Below are positions 24,457 through 32,826 of a stretch of DNA of 50,816 nt, one piece after another. The position numbers and the translations under genes were made by a program. This DNA comes from a virus: IMG/VR virus record IMGVR_UViG_3300003823_000003, positions 1 through 50,816 of that record. One strand, 5' to 3'. Numbering within the stretch: the first letter of the stretch is position 1; every line of letters begins with the position of its first letter. The notes below the pieces were generated by a model. The model made no database searches and was not told the DNA's origin. It worked only from the letters and a program-made list of their open reading frames with translations.

Positions 24457-26324
24457 TAGGACATGGCCTCCTGAGCGATGATCGACGCGCCGACCGTATT
24501 AGAGCCAAAGGTAGAAGGCGTTGTGATGGCGACCGTCAACAGGTCAGGCGCGGTGCCTTGAACGTTGTTGTAGAGCGGAAAGAAGTTGCTCAAGTCAAAG
24601 TTCTGCAACCCGCCAGACGGCAACGGCGTATTGTAGACCACCTCGCCGCCGGCCAAGGCTGTGGCTGACACGTCGCGCTCCACGAAGCTGTTCAACGAGC
24701 CAAGTGAGTACATGGTCGCAAACGACGCGCCAGTCAGCGAGATCGGCGATTGGTAGGTCGAGGCGATTAGCTCAAGCGTGCAGTTAGCGCTGGAGTAAAT
24801 GTTTAGCGACTTAGGCAAAATTTGCCCACGGTCAATAACGCCAAGGATGTAGTTGCCGCCCGCCGCCGGGGGAACGGCCATGGGGCCGGAAACCAAGACG
24901 TTGTCGACGACCGTCAGCGCGCTGGTCGTGTTGGCGGTGATGCGGCCGATTGAGCCTTGGCCCGTTTGATAGGTCGCAGAGGTCAGCGTGACCGTACCGG
25001 AGGCCGAGGTGGCAAAGGTGAACTGGTTAGCCGCCGGGATCGAGGTGATCAAAACCTGCGTGGGAAATGGACCGCCAGTCGCGGGCGAGGCTCCGTTGAG
25101 CGTGACCCACCGGCCAGGTTGAAGGTAGTGGTTGGCCGCGGTTGTAGTGACCGTCGCCACGCTGGAGGTGATAGAGCAGGCCGAGATGCCCGCCGTCGCG
25201 CCACGGCTGAAAAGGTACTTGCCCACCCAAGCGCCGGCCACGAGCGGCGTGCCGGTCAGGTTGACCGTGGTCGCGGACGCCGACTGTGTGACCGATGAGA
25301 TCGCCGCCCCGCCGGCAGGCAGCACGCCGTTTGCGCCCGAATAAGCGGAGTCCACGCCATACTCCAGCGTGCCCATGTTGCGGTAGCGAATGCTCAGCAA
25401 AGGGTAACGCGTGGCCGAGGCGCCAGGGGCGCGGGTCGGCGTGCCCGCCGCCATGCCATAGCCGTAAGTAAAGCCGCGCTGATCGTCGATCTTGCCCTTG
25501 GCCAGGACCGAGACGCCGTAGTGGGTCATGGAGCCAGCGGTCGAAGGGCCGATGTTGCGCAGCTCGTAGCGGACAGGCAGGTTGCCAGTGCGCGCCCAAG
25601 CAACCTGTTGGTTGGTCAGGTTGCCAATGCCGACGCTGTGCAGCACGTAAGGCTCGCCGCCGATCATCACGCCCCAACGGAGCATGCCAGCCCCGTACCA
25701 GGCGAACTCGATCCACCACATCTGAATTTGGTTGACCGAGAAAGTGCCGACCGCCGGGTTGGTGCCCTTCCAGACGTTTTGAGGGTCAGACCAAGTGCAA
25801 GAGCTGTTTTGCGGCCCTGCATAGATGCGGTTTTCAAACACCCCGCCGCCGCCAGCGTCGGAACGGTAAACGACCGCCATGCCCGTTGGGTTTTGGGGCG
25901 TGGGGTCGCCTTGTTCAAAAAAGATGCCGTTGCCGTCGTCAAAGAAGCCAAGACGTTGACGCTGGTTGAAGTAGGCTTGACCAAACAAAAGGCCCGAGGC
26001 GAGGTAGAGCGTCTTGCCGGGCTGGTAACGAATGTAGGGGCGGGTTTGGCGGATGGCGAGGTCGCCGCTGGCCGACGAGACCGAAAGCAACACGCCACCG
26101 AGCGAGGAAGAGGCGGCCACAGCACCAGCGCCCGAGGTGTAGGCTTCCCAACGCATGGGCTGGGGGCCGTACTCAAAGTCCGCCTCAAAAAGGTTCTGGA
26201 CCTCAGAGACCTCCAGCTTGCCTACGTTGTCACGCAGCCGTTGAGGCATCGCCACTTGCGACGAGTTGTCGGCCAGGAGGCGATACTTGGCGGTGTCAAG
26301 CGTGTTGATCGGGTTCTGAGGCAT
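24456..26324 (-). CDS. Large virion structural protein
   Basis: The start is set at the ATG that overlaps the upstream TGA (TGATG); an adjacent TTG is the other option. The 622-residue protein has a recurrent phage structural pattern: QRLRDNVGKLEVSEVQNLFE, then FGQAYFNQRQRLGFFDDGNG, VFENRIYAGPQNSSCTWSD, and FTYGYGMAAGTPT. This resembles large proteins encoded in the head cluster of several phages whose role is not established. A beta insert at about residues 380-452 (VATVTTTAANHYLQPGRWVT ... NQFTFATS) resembles the inserts in sheath and gpJ. It could form a head fibre or whisker. Confidence 0.7.
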   Translation of the reverse strand: MPQNPINTLDTAKYRLLADNSSQVAMPQRLRDNVGKLEVSEVQNLFEADFEYGPQPMRWEAYTSGAGAVAASSSLGGVLLSVSSASGDLAIRQTRPYIRYQPGKTLYLASGLLFGQAYFNQRQRLGFFDDGNGIFFEQGDPTPQNPTGMAVVYRSDAGGGGVFENRIYAGPQNSSCTWSDPQNVWKGTNPAVGTFSVNQIQMWWIEFAWYGAGMLRWGVMIGGEPYVLHSVGIGNLTNQQVAWARTGNLPVRYELRNIGPSTAGSMTHYGVSVLAKGKIDDQRGFTYGYGMAAGTPTRAPGASATRYPLLSIRYRNMGTLEYGVDSAYSGANGVLPAGGAAISSVTQSASATTVNLTGTPLVAGAWVGKYLFSRGATAGISACSITSSVATVTTTAANHYLQPGRWVTLNGASPATGGPFPTQVLITSIPAANQFTFATSASGTVTLTSATYQTGQGSIGRITANTTSALTVVDNVLVSGPMAVPPAAGGNYILGVIDRGQILPKSLNIYSSANCTLELIASTYQSPISLTGASFATMYSLGSLNSFVERDVSATALAGGEVVYNTPLPSGGLQNFDLSNFFPLYNNVQGTAPDLLTVAITTPSTFGSNTVGASIIAQEAMS

Positions 26325-27160
26325 CAAAGCTCCTCTAATTTTCTACGGGCCTCGGCCAGCTCGGCGCGGCCCTTTTCAGTCATGCATTCGTCAGGGACGT
26401 CACGCAGGTTATAGACATAGGTTGCCTTGCAACGGCAAAAGATCTCTTCGCCCACGTGCGTGATGTCGTCGTAGTAGTCGTTCGGGCCTTTTTTCATCAA
26501 GCCGCGCTTGATGGCCCAGTTGTCCTTGTAGGCGAAAAAGTGCTGGTCGCGCGCCTTGTGGTCCGGGCGATAGTTGTAGCCTGCCTGGCGCCAGGCTGAA
26601 TGCCAGATCACGCCCAGAGCGTTGCCGCCCTCCGCGATGGTCTCGTTGATGTTGGCTGTGAGCTTTGAGGCTTGGTCGATGTGCAGCCGGCGCTCCTCAT
26701 AGGGGAGCTGCGCCAGGCTTTTGCGGATCTGCTGCTTGGTCTCTACCTTGTCAATGTCCGTTGCGCCACCAGCCGGGATGCTGGTCGCCCAGCCCGAAAA
26801 GCGCTGAAGCGTCTTTTCAATCGCCTGTTGGCGGTTAAGCTTGATCAGGTCAGCGCTGGCCATGATCCGTCGGTCGAGCGCCGCCTTTAAAGACGGCCGC
26901 AAGCGATCAAGCGTAAACCGACCAACGCCCTTATGAAACTTAAGCGCGCCGCCTTGCTCAACCATGCGCTTGTAGGTACCAGCGAGCGCGTCGCGTAAGT
27001 CTTGCTCCATCTGAGCCGCAGACCTGAACGAGCGCTCAGCCGCCTCGCGCAACTTGCGCTGCCAGTAAAGCACCTGTTCTGCCGAAACGAAGCCGCTCTC
27101 TGACATGGCCTTGACGGCGTCAGTCAGGACCGAGAAATAGTCGTCCCTATTTTCGGCCAT
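26324..27160 (-). CDS. Phage head morphogenesis / minor head protein (gpF-like)
   Basis: The 278-residue protein is helical in its first two-thirds (ALAGTYKRMVEQGGALKFHK, RQQAIEKTLQRFSGWA). It ends with the gpF/SPP1 gp7-like signature: a WHSAWRQAGYNYRPDHKARD segment, followed by THVGEEIFCRCKATYVYNL, where the closely spaced Cys residues resemble the NCRC motif of the family. It follows the portal gene as in most head clusters. The role is probably in procapsid assembly and DNA ejection at the portal vertex. Confidence 0.85.
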   Translation of the reverse strand: MAENRDDYFSVLTDAVKAMSESGFVSAEQVLYWQRKLREAAERSFRSAAQMEQDLRDALAGTYKRMVEQGGALKFHKGVGRFTLDRLRPSLKAALDRRIMASADLIKLNRQQAIEKTLQRFSGWATSIPAGGATDIDKVETKQQIRKSLAQLPYEERRLHIDQASKLTANINETIAEGGNALGVIWHSAWRQAGYNYRPDHKARDQHFFAYKDNWAIKRGLMKKGPNDYYDDITHVGEEIFCRCKATYVYNLRDVPDECMTEKGRAELAEARRKLEEL

Positions 27161-27371
27161 CGTACCCTGCTTTGGCCGCCAACCTGTAGCCCTTCGCCAA
27201 GAGGTCTAGGCTCACTTCCACGCGCCCGACAATCTCGGTTTGAATGGCGGCAGCCAAGGTCCACTCTTGGCAGTTCAGAGCCTTGTGGTAGTCAACATGG
27301 GCGAGCGTTGCAGCTCGCATAGCAGCCTCAGCCAGCTGAAATTGCTGGTCGATTTCCGCGCTGACCGTCAA
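27147..27371 (-). CDS. Small helical head-cluster protein
   Basis: The 74-residue frame begins at a TTG overlapping the portal stop (TTGA) and overlaps the start of the minor head gene by 14 bases. It is almost entirely alpha-helical (QLAEAAMRAATLAHVDYHKA, LDLLAKGYRLAAKAGYDGRK). No family is recognised. Position and coupling support that it is translated. It could be a small portal-associated or assembly factor. Confidence 0.6.
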   Translation of the reverse strand: MTVSAEIDQQFQLAEAAMRAATLAHVDYHKALNCQEWTLAAAIQTEIVGRVEVSLDLLAKGYRLAAKAGYDGRK

Positions 27372-28834
27372 GCCAGGACCCTCAACGCCTCGCGAAGGCG
27401 CTGTGAATCTTGGGCCGCGAACGGCTTGCCAGGTTTGGGCTCTTCTAGGCCTTCGCCCATGGTTTGAGTTGGCGGTTCGTAGCTTACCAAGGCCTCGACG
27501 TCGATCAGCAAGGATGACGGGAAAAGCAGCTTGTCGCTGTTAATGTTATCTGCAATCCACTGAACGATGTTGGCCTTGTTTTCCGGGTCGGCGATCGGCA
27601 ACAGAACTTCAGCAACCGCAATCATGGCCTTAAGCTTGACATCGCTAACAGCGATCTTGTCGCTGTCGGGCTCCTCGATCAGGCTCGGCCATTCAGCCGC
27701 AAAGGAATTTTGCGCGTCGTAGAAGAACTGCCGATAAGAGGCTGGTAGCTTGTCTTTGTAGTCCGCCTTCAGCGTTTCATAAAACTGCTTGTTCCAGGCC
27801 CGATACTGACAGACCTTGGTCATGAAGTCATAGAGCGGCGTCATCCAAATGCGGAGCCGCTGAATGTATTGCGCAATGCGCTTGGCGTCCTCAGTCCCCT
27901 CGCCGAAGCCCTCGGCCATGGTTTCTGAGTTGATAATCTGCGCGGGCGTGCCGGCGGCGCTGGCGATGTTCTCAAGGATGTTCTTGCGAGCTTCTTTGAA
28001 AGCGCCGTCGATGTTTTGAAGGTTCAGCGATTCAATCGCGTCTTCATGACCGATCTGAAGAACGTTGCCCGTCGCACCTTGCTGAAGCAAAATGCGCTTG
28101 ACCGCCCCGACCGCGGCCATCAGGCCATCGACGATGGACGAGGTTTGCTTGATCTTGGTCACCAGCAGGCCTGCCTTGTAGGCGACCATGTCGTCAGTGA
28201 CCAAAGTGTTGATGTAGCTTTTCAACGGAAACAGAGCGCGCAGGTAAACGCTGCGGCCAACGTAGCCGAATGACGTTGAGGTAAACGACAGGTAGACCGG
28301 GTCCTCGTGCATCAGGGTAACCGCCCTGGAACGATGAACCGGCTTGCCGGCGATGGTGATGCCTTGCACCTTAAGGAAGTCGATGGACGCTGGGTTTTGG
28401 TCTAAGACCAGCGAGCCGGCAGTGTTCAGCGGGTCGAGAACGTTAAAGCCAATTTTGGCGCCGGCCAGCGCCTCAAAGTTGACGGGCCGGTCGTTAGGCG
28501 TGCCCTCGACCAACAACGCCAGCGAAGCGACGCCGTAGATACGCGCGAGGCGCGCGGTGTTGAAGATCACGCGGTCAGCGCCCAGCGCTTTCCATTCATC
28601 CTCAAAGGCCTCGCGCAGCCGGTCCTCGGGGCCTTTTTGAATGCTGATCTTGCGGTCTTGCGACTGAGCGACCGCGAGGGGAGAGTCAACGATCTTGGCG
28701 CCAAGCGGGTGATAGAGGTAAATGGTCTTGGCGGTCTGGTAGCTGACATCATCGCCAGGCTGCAGGTCTGGCGCCATCAAGATGTCTTGAAGCGCGTTGC
28801 CTAGCGCCGTGCCTGTGACGGAGGTTTCAGCCAT
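27368..28834 (-). CDS. Portal protein (DUF1073-like)
   Basis: At 488 residues, after the large terminase gene, this has the pattern of anti-Mu/DUF1073-type portals. It begins with a DILMAPDLQPGDDVSYQTAK segment and a ARLARIYGVASLALLVEGT region. A KIGFNVLDPLN strand, a VYLSFTSTSFGYVGRSVYLR segment, a SIVDGLMAAVGAVKRILLQQ helix, and ASAAGTPAQIINSETMAEGF with a GEGTEDAKRIAQYIQRLR helix follow. The portal forms the dodecameric DNA gate and docks the terminase. Confidence 0.88.
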   Translation of the reverse strand: MAETSVTGTALGNALQDILMAPDLQPGDDVSYQTAKTIYLYHPLGAKIVDSPLAVAQSQDRKISIQKGPEDRLREAFEDEWKALGADRVIFNTARLARIYGVASLALLVEGTPNDRPVNFEALAGAKIGFNVLDPLNTAGSLVLDQNPASIDFLKVQGITIAGKPVHRSRAVTLMHEDPVYLSFTSTSFGYVGRSVYLRALFPLKSYINTLVTDDMVAYKAGLLVTKIKQTSSIVDGLMAAVGAVKRILLQQGATGNVLQIGHEDAIESLNLQNIDGAFKEARKNILENIASAAGTPAQIINSETMAEGFGEGTEDAKRIAQYIQRLRIWMTPLYDFMTKVCQYRAWNKQFYETLKADYKDKLPASYRQFFYDAQNSFAAEWPSLIEEPDSDKIAVSDVKLKAMIAVAEVLLPIADPENKANIVQWIADNINSDKLLFPSSLLIDVEALVSYEPPTQTMGEGLEEPKPGKPFAAQDSQRLREALRVLA

Positions 28835-28841
28835 GGGTTAA

Positions 28842-30155
28842 CTAGAAACCTCCGTTGTTACCCAAGGCTAAGGCGGGGCCGTACGTGTAGCAGTCCAAGA
28901 GGTCATCGGCTCGCTTGGCTGCGTCCTTATCACCGATCCTAAATGAGGTGACCTGGCTTACTAGGTGATTACGCGTGGCGCCCTTGAAAGGAAATGTCTT
29001 TTCATAGGCCCGTTGAGAGAGCTTAATCTCTCCGCGGAAGTGGTAGCCACTTACTGAGATGGCTCGCTCATCCTTGCCAAGGGCTGTTAGCCTTGACTCG
29101 ATGGCCCTTGCCTTCAGGCCGCGGCGCGCGGCCTGTTGAAGCAAGATCTCGCCCGAGGCCTTGTCCTCAATAAAGGCGCCAAGCGACCCATGCCTTGCTC
29201 GGCATGAGGCTGCGTAACCCTCAAGCTTCTCAAGGACCGTTGGCAGCCAAACCTCTAAAAGCGAGCCCTCGATTTGAACCAGCTCATAGTCAAGGATGAC
29301 CAAGGGATAACCCGTCGCCCTTGAGCGCGCCCAGTAGATGACGCCTGTGCCGTCGTTAGCCGAACCTGTCTTTGTGGCCGTGTCTAGCGTACAAAATACC
29401 GCGTCACATAGGGTAGGGTCTTGGACGGGCTGACCGTTGACAAGGAGCTTGTCAAGGTCAAAGAAGGCAACCCCGCTCCAGTCAATAAACTCTGCCTCGT
29501 ACTCTTGCGCAAAGACGAGAGGATGGGTGTCTCGGCGAAGGCGCTCGATCTCTTCGGCAGGGAGGTAGGGGTTTTGGATTGATGGGGCGTGGTATTGGAC
29601 AAAGCCATGCCGCTCTTTTGGATCAAGTTGATCCTCATTGCAGATGCGCCACATGAAGTTTTCAGGGTCAACCCCGTTGGTGTTGCTTAACACCACGCAG
29701 CTGCCAAGGTAATCAAGCAGGGTAGGAAGGATTGACCTGGAGAAGGTGTCCTTCATGTCAGCCGTTGTAAAGGCGGCCTCGTCGATTATGGCTAGGTGAT
29801 ATTTACGGGATCGTCCCGCTCGAGGGTTGTTTAGCGTCCAAAATTCAGCAGAGCCACCACCGTCTAGGCGAATCATGCCCTCAGTCTTAGAGGAGGACTT
29901 TACGACAGGCTCGAGGGTGGTTAGGATCTCAGCATAGGCCTCGGATAAGATGCGATAGTCGGGAGCAAACCAAGCTACACGCTTGCCTTTAATCGTGGCG
30001 TCAGCTAGAAGCACCTTGCCAAGGTCGGTTTTACCCCAGCGTCTTCCGCAACGAATAGCTAGGAAGCGAGGACGGCGCCCGGTCGCGGGGTCCTTAACCT
30101 TGTAGGCTGCTATCTGCCCTGGGTGAAGGGTCGGTAGGTTTATCTCAATGTTCAC
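28842..30155 (-). CDS. terL: Terminase large subunit
   Basis: The GTG start overlaps the small-subunit stop (GTGA). The 437-residue protein has an ATPase domain with Walker A CGRRWGKT (residues 36-43), Walker B LAIIDEAAF (121-129) and the coupling motif VVLSNTNG (154-161). The nuclease domain follows from about residue 250, with Asp in CTLDTATK (about 258), Glu-Asp in AFIEDKASG (about 330-331) and a late RADDLLDCY acidic motif. It powers DNA translocation and cuts concatemers. It lies directly after the small subunit and before the portal. Confidence 0.95.
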   Translation of the reverse strand: MNIEINLPTLHPGQIAAYKVKDPATGRRPRFLAIRCGRRWGKTDLGKVLLADATIKGKRVAWFAPDYRILSEAYAEILTTLEPVVKSSSKTEGMIRLDGGGSAEFWTLNNPRAGRSRKYHLAIIDEAAFTTADMKDTFSRSILPTLLDYLGSCVVLSNTNGVDPENFMWRICNEDQLDPKERHGFVQYHAPSIQNPYLPAEEIERLRRDTHPLVFAQEYEAEFIDWSGVAFFDLDKLLVNGQPVQDPTLCDAVFCTLDTATKTGSANDGTGVIYWARSRATGYPLVILDYELVQIEGSLLEVWLPTVLEKLEGYAASCRARHGSLGAFIEDKASGEILLQQAARRGLKARAIESRLTALGKDERAISVSGYHFRGEIKLSQRAYEKTFPFKGATRNHLVSQVTSFRIGDKDAAKRADDLLDCYTYGPALALGNNGGF

Positions 30156-30592
30156 TCTGAGTCAGGAAGACCGCCAACAATGACCACCTTTGTTGGTGAG
30201 TCGTCCTTTTCCTCTTTCTTTTCGCCCATCTTTGTGGGCATCATCTTACCAAGCGCCCACATCTTGGCGTGAAGCATAAGACGGTCGCGAGCTACCGAAG
30301 TTCCGGAGTCCTCAAAGGCCTCTCCACGGTGTTTTCCTTCGGAAATGTCTTCCGCTTCTCGTACAGTATTCTCTACAATTCTTGCAATCGCAAGGGAATA
30401 TCTGCTGAGAAGGGCTGTATCTTCCTCGTTTTCTTTGAACTTGTCGATGTAGTAAAGAACTAAAGCTCTGGGATAACCTATCTTTTGACAGGCCTTCTGT
30501 ACCGAGATATTTTCGCTTTCTAAGACATCGGAAAGCATCGTGATAATCTCACGAGGCGTTCTAAGTTTATTTTCAAACTTAGCGCTTTCCAC
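30152..30592 (-). CDS. terS: Terminase small subunit
   Basis: The 146-residue protein starts at GTG and ends inside the large-subunit start. It has an N-terminal helix-turn-helix-like segment (ISVQKACQKIGYPRALVLYY), a long helical oligomerisation region (YSLAIARIVENTVREAEDIS), and a C-terminal helix-plus-tail ending KKEEKDDSPTKVVIVGGLP, as in small terminases that recognise packaging sites. The AT-richer codon use than in the downstream genes is notable. Identification rests on the domain layout and the adjacent large subunit. Confidence 0.82.
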   Translation of the reverse strand: MESAKFENKLRTPREIITMLSDVLESENISVQKACQKIGYPRALVLYYIDKFKENEEDTALLSRYSLAIARIVENTVREAEDISEGKHRGEAFEDSGTSVARDRLMLHAKMWALGKMMPTKMGEKKEEKDDSPTKVVIVGGLPDSE

Positions 30593-30663
30593 TTTGGGCT
30601 CACTTGCTCTTTAGATTCACGTTACTTCTCGGGGTTGATAAAGGCCGCCCGCCTTCATCTGAT

Positions 30664-30735
30664 GTTGCATAGTCCCTCGGCGGTTTAAGGCTAGGACTGC
30701 TCATGCAACCTAAGACTTCCTATGACGAAGTCTTA
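30664..30735 (-). promoter_or_regulatory. Two-hairpin RNA leader (put-like candidate)
   Basis: On the minus strand, an 8-bp stem (TAAGACTT with AAGTCTTA, 9-base loop) ends at 30711. It is separated by one unpaired G from a second hairpin whose arms are GTTGCAT and ATGCAAC, with an inner AGTCC/GGACT stem and an asymmetric GAGC bulge. The element begins within a few bases of the predicted transcription start and lies before the terminase genes. Two hairpins separated by one base is the known architecture of HK022 put antitermination RNAs. Similar function here is inferred, not shown. Confidence 0.55.
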
Positions 30736-30744
30736 TATAATCCA

Positions 30745-30773
30745 CTTATATCTTAGTATGGCCTAGATGTAAA
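30745..30773 (-). promoter_or_regulatory. sigma70-type promoter for the late (structural) operon
   Basis: The minus strand carries TTTACA, exactly 17 bases, then TATAAG, matching the -35 and -10 consensus in 5 of 6 positions each. The predicted start is near 30738, just before the two-hairpin leader, and about 146 bases ahead of the small terminase start. It lies downstream of the NusG-like gene, so that gene must be expressed from another promoter. Confidence 0.7.
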
Positions 30774-30795
30774 CGACAGTATGGCTTGGCTACTT

Positions 30796-31377
30796 TTAAC
30801 CAAAAGCCCTTATAGGTTCTTCATACTCTACTGACTCATCTCGCACTAAGTCTACATTTCTGACGTTAACTTTTATGGCTCCACCAGCCATGTCAGTCTC
30901 GATCCAATCATTGCCTAAATACAGGCCTTTAATTGAGACCTTACCACTAACGGCTAGCACCCTCTCACCAACAACTAGCCCCTTTGGCCTTTTCTTGTCC
31001 TTTTTCCTACCTCCCCACTCGCCAGCCCTTCTTTCTTCCTCAAACTTTAGTGGCTCAATCAGCTTGGCTATCTTTTCAATCTCACTTAACCCAATAAGCG
31101 CAGGAGCCCCGGCAAACGATACTATCTTTAGGACGTTCTCGACTATTTTAAGAAGGGTTATGTTTGGCGCTGACGTGACTTCAACAAACATATAGCCGTC
31201 AAGCACTGGTTTTCTAACTAAGACTAGCCGATCTCCCTTGATCCTTCTAACTCTTTTTTCAATAGAAAAGCTTGGGCAAACCGCCTCAAAGCCCTCCTCC
31301 CTTAGCCTTTCTAAGGCCTTATTTTCAGCACCACACTTTACCATAAGGATGTAGTAGGCGGATGCTTCGTCAATCAT
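30796..31377 (-). CDS. Phage NusG/RfaH-like transcription factor
   Basis: The 193-residue protein has a NusG N-terminal (NGN) domain at about residues 7-108: AYYILMVKCGAENKALERLR, EGFEAVCPSFSIE, and VRKPVLDGYMFVEV, with the family PGY-like DGYMFV element. A charged linker (EERRAGEWGGRKKDKKRPK) follows, then a KOW-like segment at about 132-175 (GLVVGERVLAVSGKVSIKGL). NGN domains bind RNA polymerase and suppress pausing. It stands upstream of the 30-kb structural operon and its promoter, so it may be a dedicated antiterminator for late transcription. The codon use is AT-rich compared with the structural genes. It could also act on host genes. Confidence 0.82.
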   Translation of the reverse strand: MIDEASAYYILMVKCGAENKALERLREEGFEAVCPSFSIEKRVRRIKGDRLVLVRKPVLDGYMFVEVTSAPNITLLKIVENVLKIVSFAGAPALIGLSEIEKIAKLIEPLKFEEERRAGEWGGRKKDKKRPKGLVVGERVLAVSGKVSIKGLYLGNDWIETDMAGGAIKVNVRNVDLVRDESVEYEEPIRAFG

Positions 31378-31557
31378 GTATATCTCACCCGTAAAAGAGC
31401 TCTGATCTCACCAATACTACAAGAATTTGCCAACCCCGTAAAGATCAATAAGATACTAAGAATGAAGTGACCAAGCCATCTCCCTTTACTAACCCCACCC
31501 ATTACCTTCCTGTGTCTGTCCCTAAACCTTCATAACTTTTACCCGTACTATCTTACC

Positions 31558-31712
31558 CAGTGGTCAGACTTATAAGCTCGGCAAACCCTAAGTGGTTGAT
31601 TTGATTGGTCAATTAAACTCTAACTGGTTATTATATTATATTTAGAATAATATATACAGACTAGTTATGTACTTGATTACATTATACATTTTATCGTGTA
31701 GTCTGACCACTG
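31558..31712. repeat. 13-bp perfect inverted repeat around an AT-rich core
   Basis: CAGTGGTCAGACT (31558-31570) is repeated in exact inverse as AGTCTGACCACTG (31700-31712). The 129 bases between are almost entirely A/T and contain further short palindromes. Long perfect arms flanking an easily melted core are a common arrangement at origins or looped operators. Confidence 0.75.
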
Positions 31713-32006
31713 AGTAGAAAGACACACTTTTACCTCCCACCATCAAAAATAATAATAATTATTCTTTCCCCTATAGACTTTAATAGGAATAATAACTATT
31801 ATAATTATCTCCCAGAGTACATTTTACTCTACTCAACAGACACACACCCTGAAAAGGTTTTTTGACTAATAAAATCAATCACTTAGGGCTTTGTCTTAAT
31901 ACCAAAAGTGACCCAGAAAGTGCCCCATAGGTCCGGCTATAGGGCCAATTTTGGCTCAAATATCAAGCTTGGCATTTTACCTAGCTACTTCTAACAAGCA
32001 CTTTTA

Positions 32007-32089
32007 CCAAGCCTATCCAAGCCATGCCAAGCTTATTAGGCTAGGTTAAACCAAGCTATAAAATAACTATAATAAAACCGATGGCTTGG
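32007..32089. repeat. CCAAGC iterons with 10-bp phasing
   Basis: Three tandem 10-bp units, each starting CCAAGC (32007, 32017, 32027), are followed by another CCAAGCT at 32051 and an inverse copy ATGGCTTGG at 32081. The same CCAAGCCAT word also appears at 31471 and, inverted, at 30781. One-turn spacing suggests a protein bound along one face of the helix, such as a repressor or replication initiator. Confidence 0.6.
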
Positions 32090-32184
32090 TTAAATTTAAT
32101 CTAACATATACGGTCCACAAGACTTAGATTATTATAATTAAACGCACAAAACACTGGTAAAACCTAGTAAAAAGGACCCTCAAG

Positions 32185-32532
32185 ATGAAGCCTGACGTAC
32201 TCTCACAGATCCCTTCCTTGCGTGTAGAGGAAGGCATAATAGAGGAGGCTGACATGGCCGTCTTTGTAAAAACAGCAGATGGTCAGAAAGTCTGCTCAAT
32301 AGCCTTGGATGGTTATGACTCTACGTCCGCTGAACAGGTCGCAGCCTGCATCTCAAGGATACCTCTTATGCTTGCCCTTATACAGGAGCTAAGGGACCTT
32401 GGCGGCGGCTACGACGAAAGAAACAGGCCATTTGGCCGAAGGGCGCCCGTAGCCTATGTTCTTTCTAACGCAAACGCCCTACTAAAGGACCTAGAGCCCA
32501 TCTCTAGCCTGCTCAAGCCACCATCAATGTAA
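32185..32532 (+). CDS. Small early protein of unknown function
   Basis: The 115-residue protein is the first gene to the right of the control region and so is probably expressed early. It reads as a compact alpha-beta domain (DMAVFVKTADGQKVCSIALD, SAEQVAACISRIPLMLALIQ) followed by a helical tail. A ribosome-binding site (AAAAGGA) lies shortly before its ATG. It has no signal peptide, membrane segment or recognisable motif. Confidence 0.7.
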   Translation: MKPDVLSQIPSLRVEEGIIEEADMAVFVKTADGQKVCSIALDGYDSTSAEQVAACISRIPLMLALIQELRDLGGGYDERNRPFGRRAPVAYVLSNANALLKDLEPISSLLKPPSM

Positions 32533-32547
32533 GGACCCAACCCTCCC

Positions 32548-32826
32548 ATGCCCCTAGTCCAATACTCCCACCCGTCACGCTCTATCAACGTGACCAAGGT
32601 TATTCAAACCCCAAAGGCGGTTACAGCCCTCTCTTCTTGGGTCCTTGCTGCCCGCAAGGTCATCCCCATCATCCCAAGGTTTATGGCAAACAACGACGAG
32701 TGGGCCATTAGGAACCATATCCTAACGGAGCAGTCCATCATCTTTGAGGTCTACAACAAGAAGACCTACGACAAGTTTGCGCTTGTCTTTGACCGCAAGC
32801 GGGACACCGTTGGCGTCAAGGCCTAA
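32548..32826 (+). CDS. Small early protein, stop overlaps the convergent primase gene
   Basis: This 92-residue basic protein (NVTKVIQTPKAVTALSSWVL, IRNHILTEQSIIFEVYNKKT) lies 15 bases after the preceding gene and is likely co-transcribed with it. Its TAA shares two bases with the TAG of the convergent primase-helicase gene, with no room for a terminator between them. No family is recognised. Confidence 0.7.
   Translation: MPLVQYSHPSRSINVTKVIQTPKAVTALSSWVLAARKVIPIIPRFMANNDEWAIRNHILTEQSIIFEVYNKKTYDKFALVFDRKRDTVGVKA

Larger units (their letters stand above)
31378..32184. other. AT-rich non-coding control region
   Basis: About 800 bases between the leftward NusG-like gene and the first rightward gene hold no credible reading frame. 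The stretch is strikingly AT-rich and full of short palindromes, for example ATATTAT with ATAATAT near 31630-31650. It contains a 13-bp inverted repeat, phased CCAAGCC repeats and several TATAAT matches (32068-32073 and 32133-32138, the latter about 50 bases before the first rightward gene). These properties fit an early promoter-operator region and possibly a replication origin. I could not pick a single clear promoter for either direction. Confidence 0.7.

Noticed and set aside
25521-26414. Antisense frame of 297 codons opposite the 622-residue virion protein
   Set aside because: GC-rich coding DNA gives open complementary frames. The product shows no domain, and the opposite strand is clearly the coding one with overlapping operon starts.
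30664-30709. tRNA-like gene (7-bp end stem)
   Set aside because: Only 46 bases between the outer arms, with no anticodon or T-loop pattern; better read as the second hairpin of the leader.
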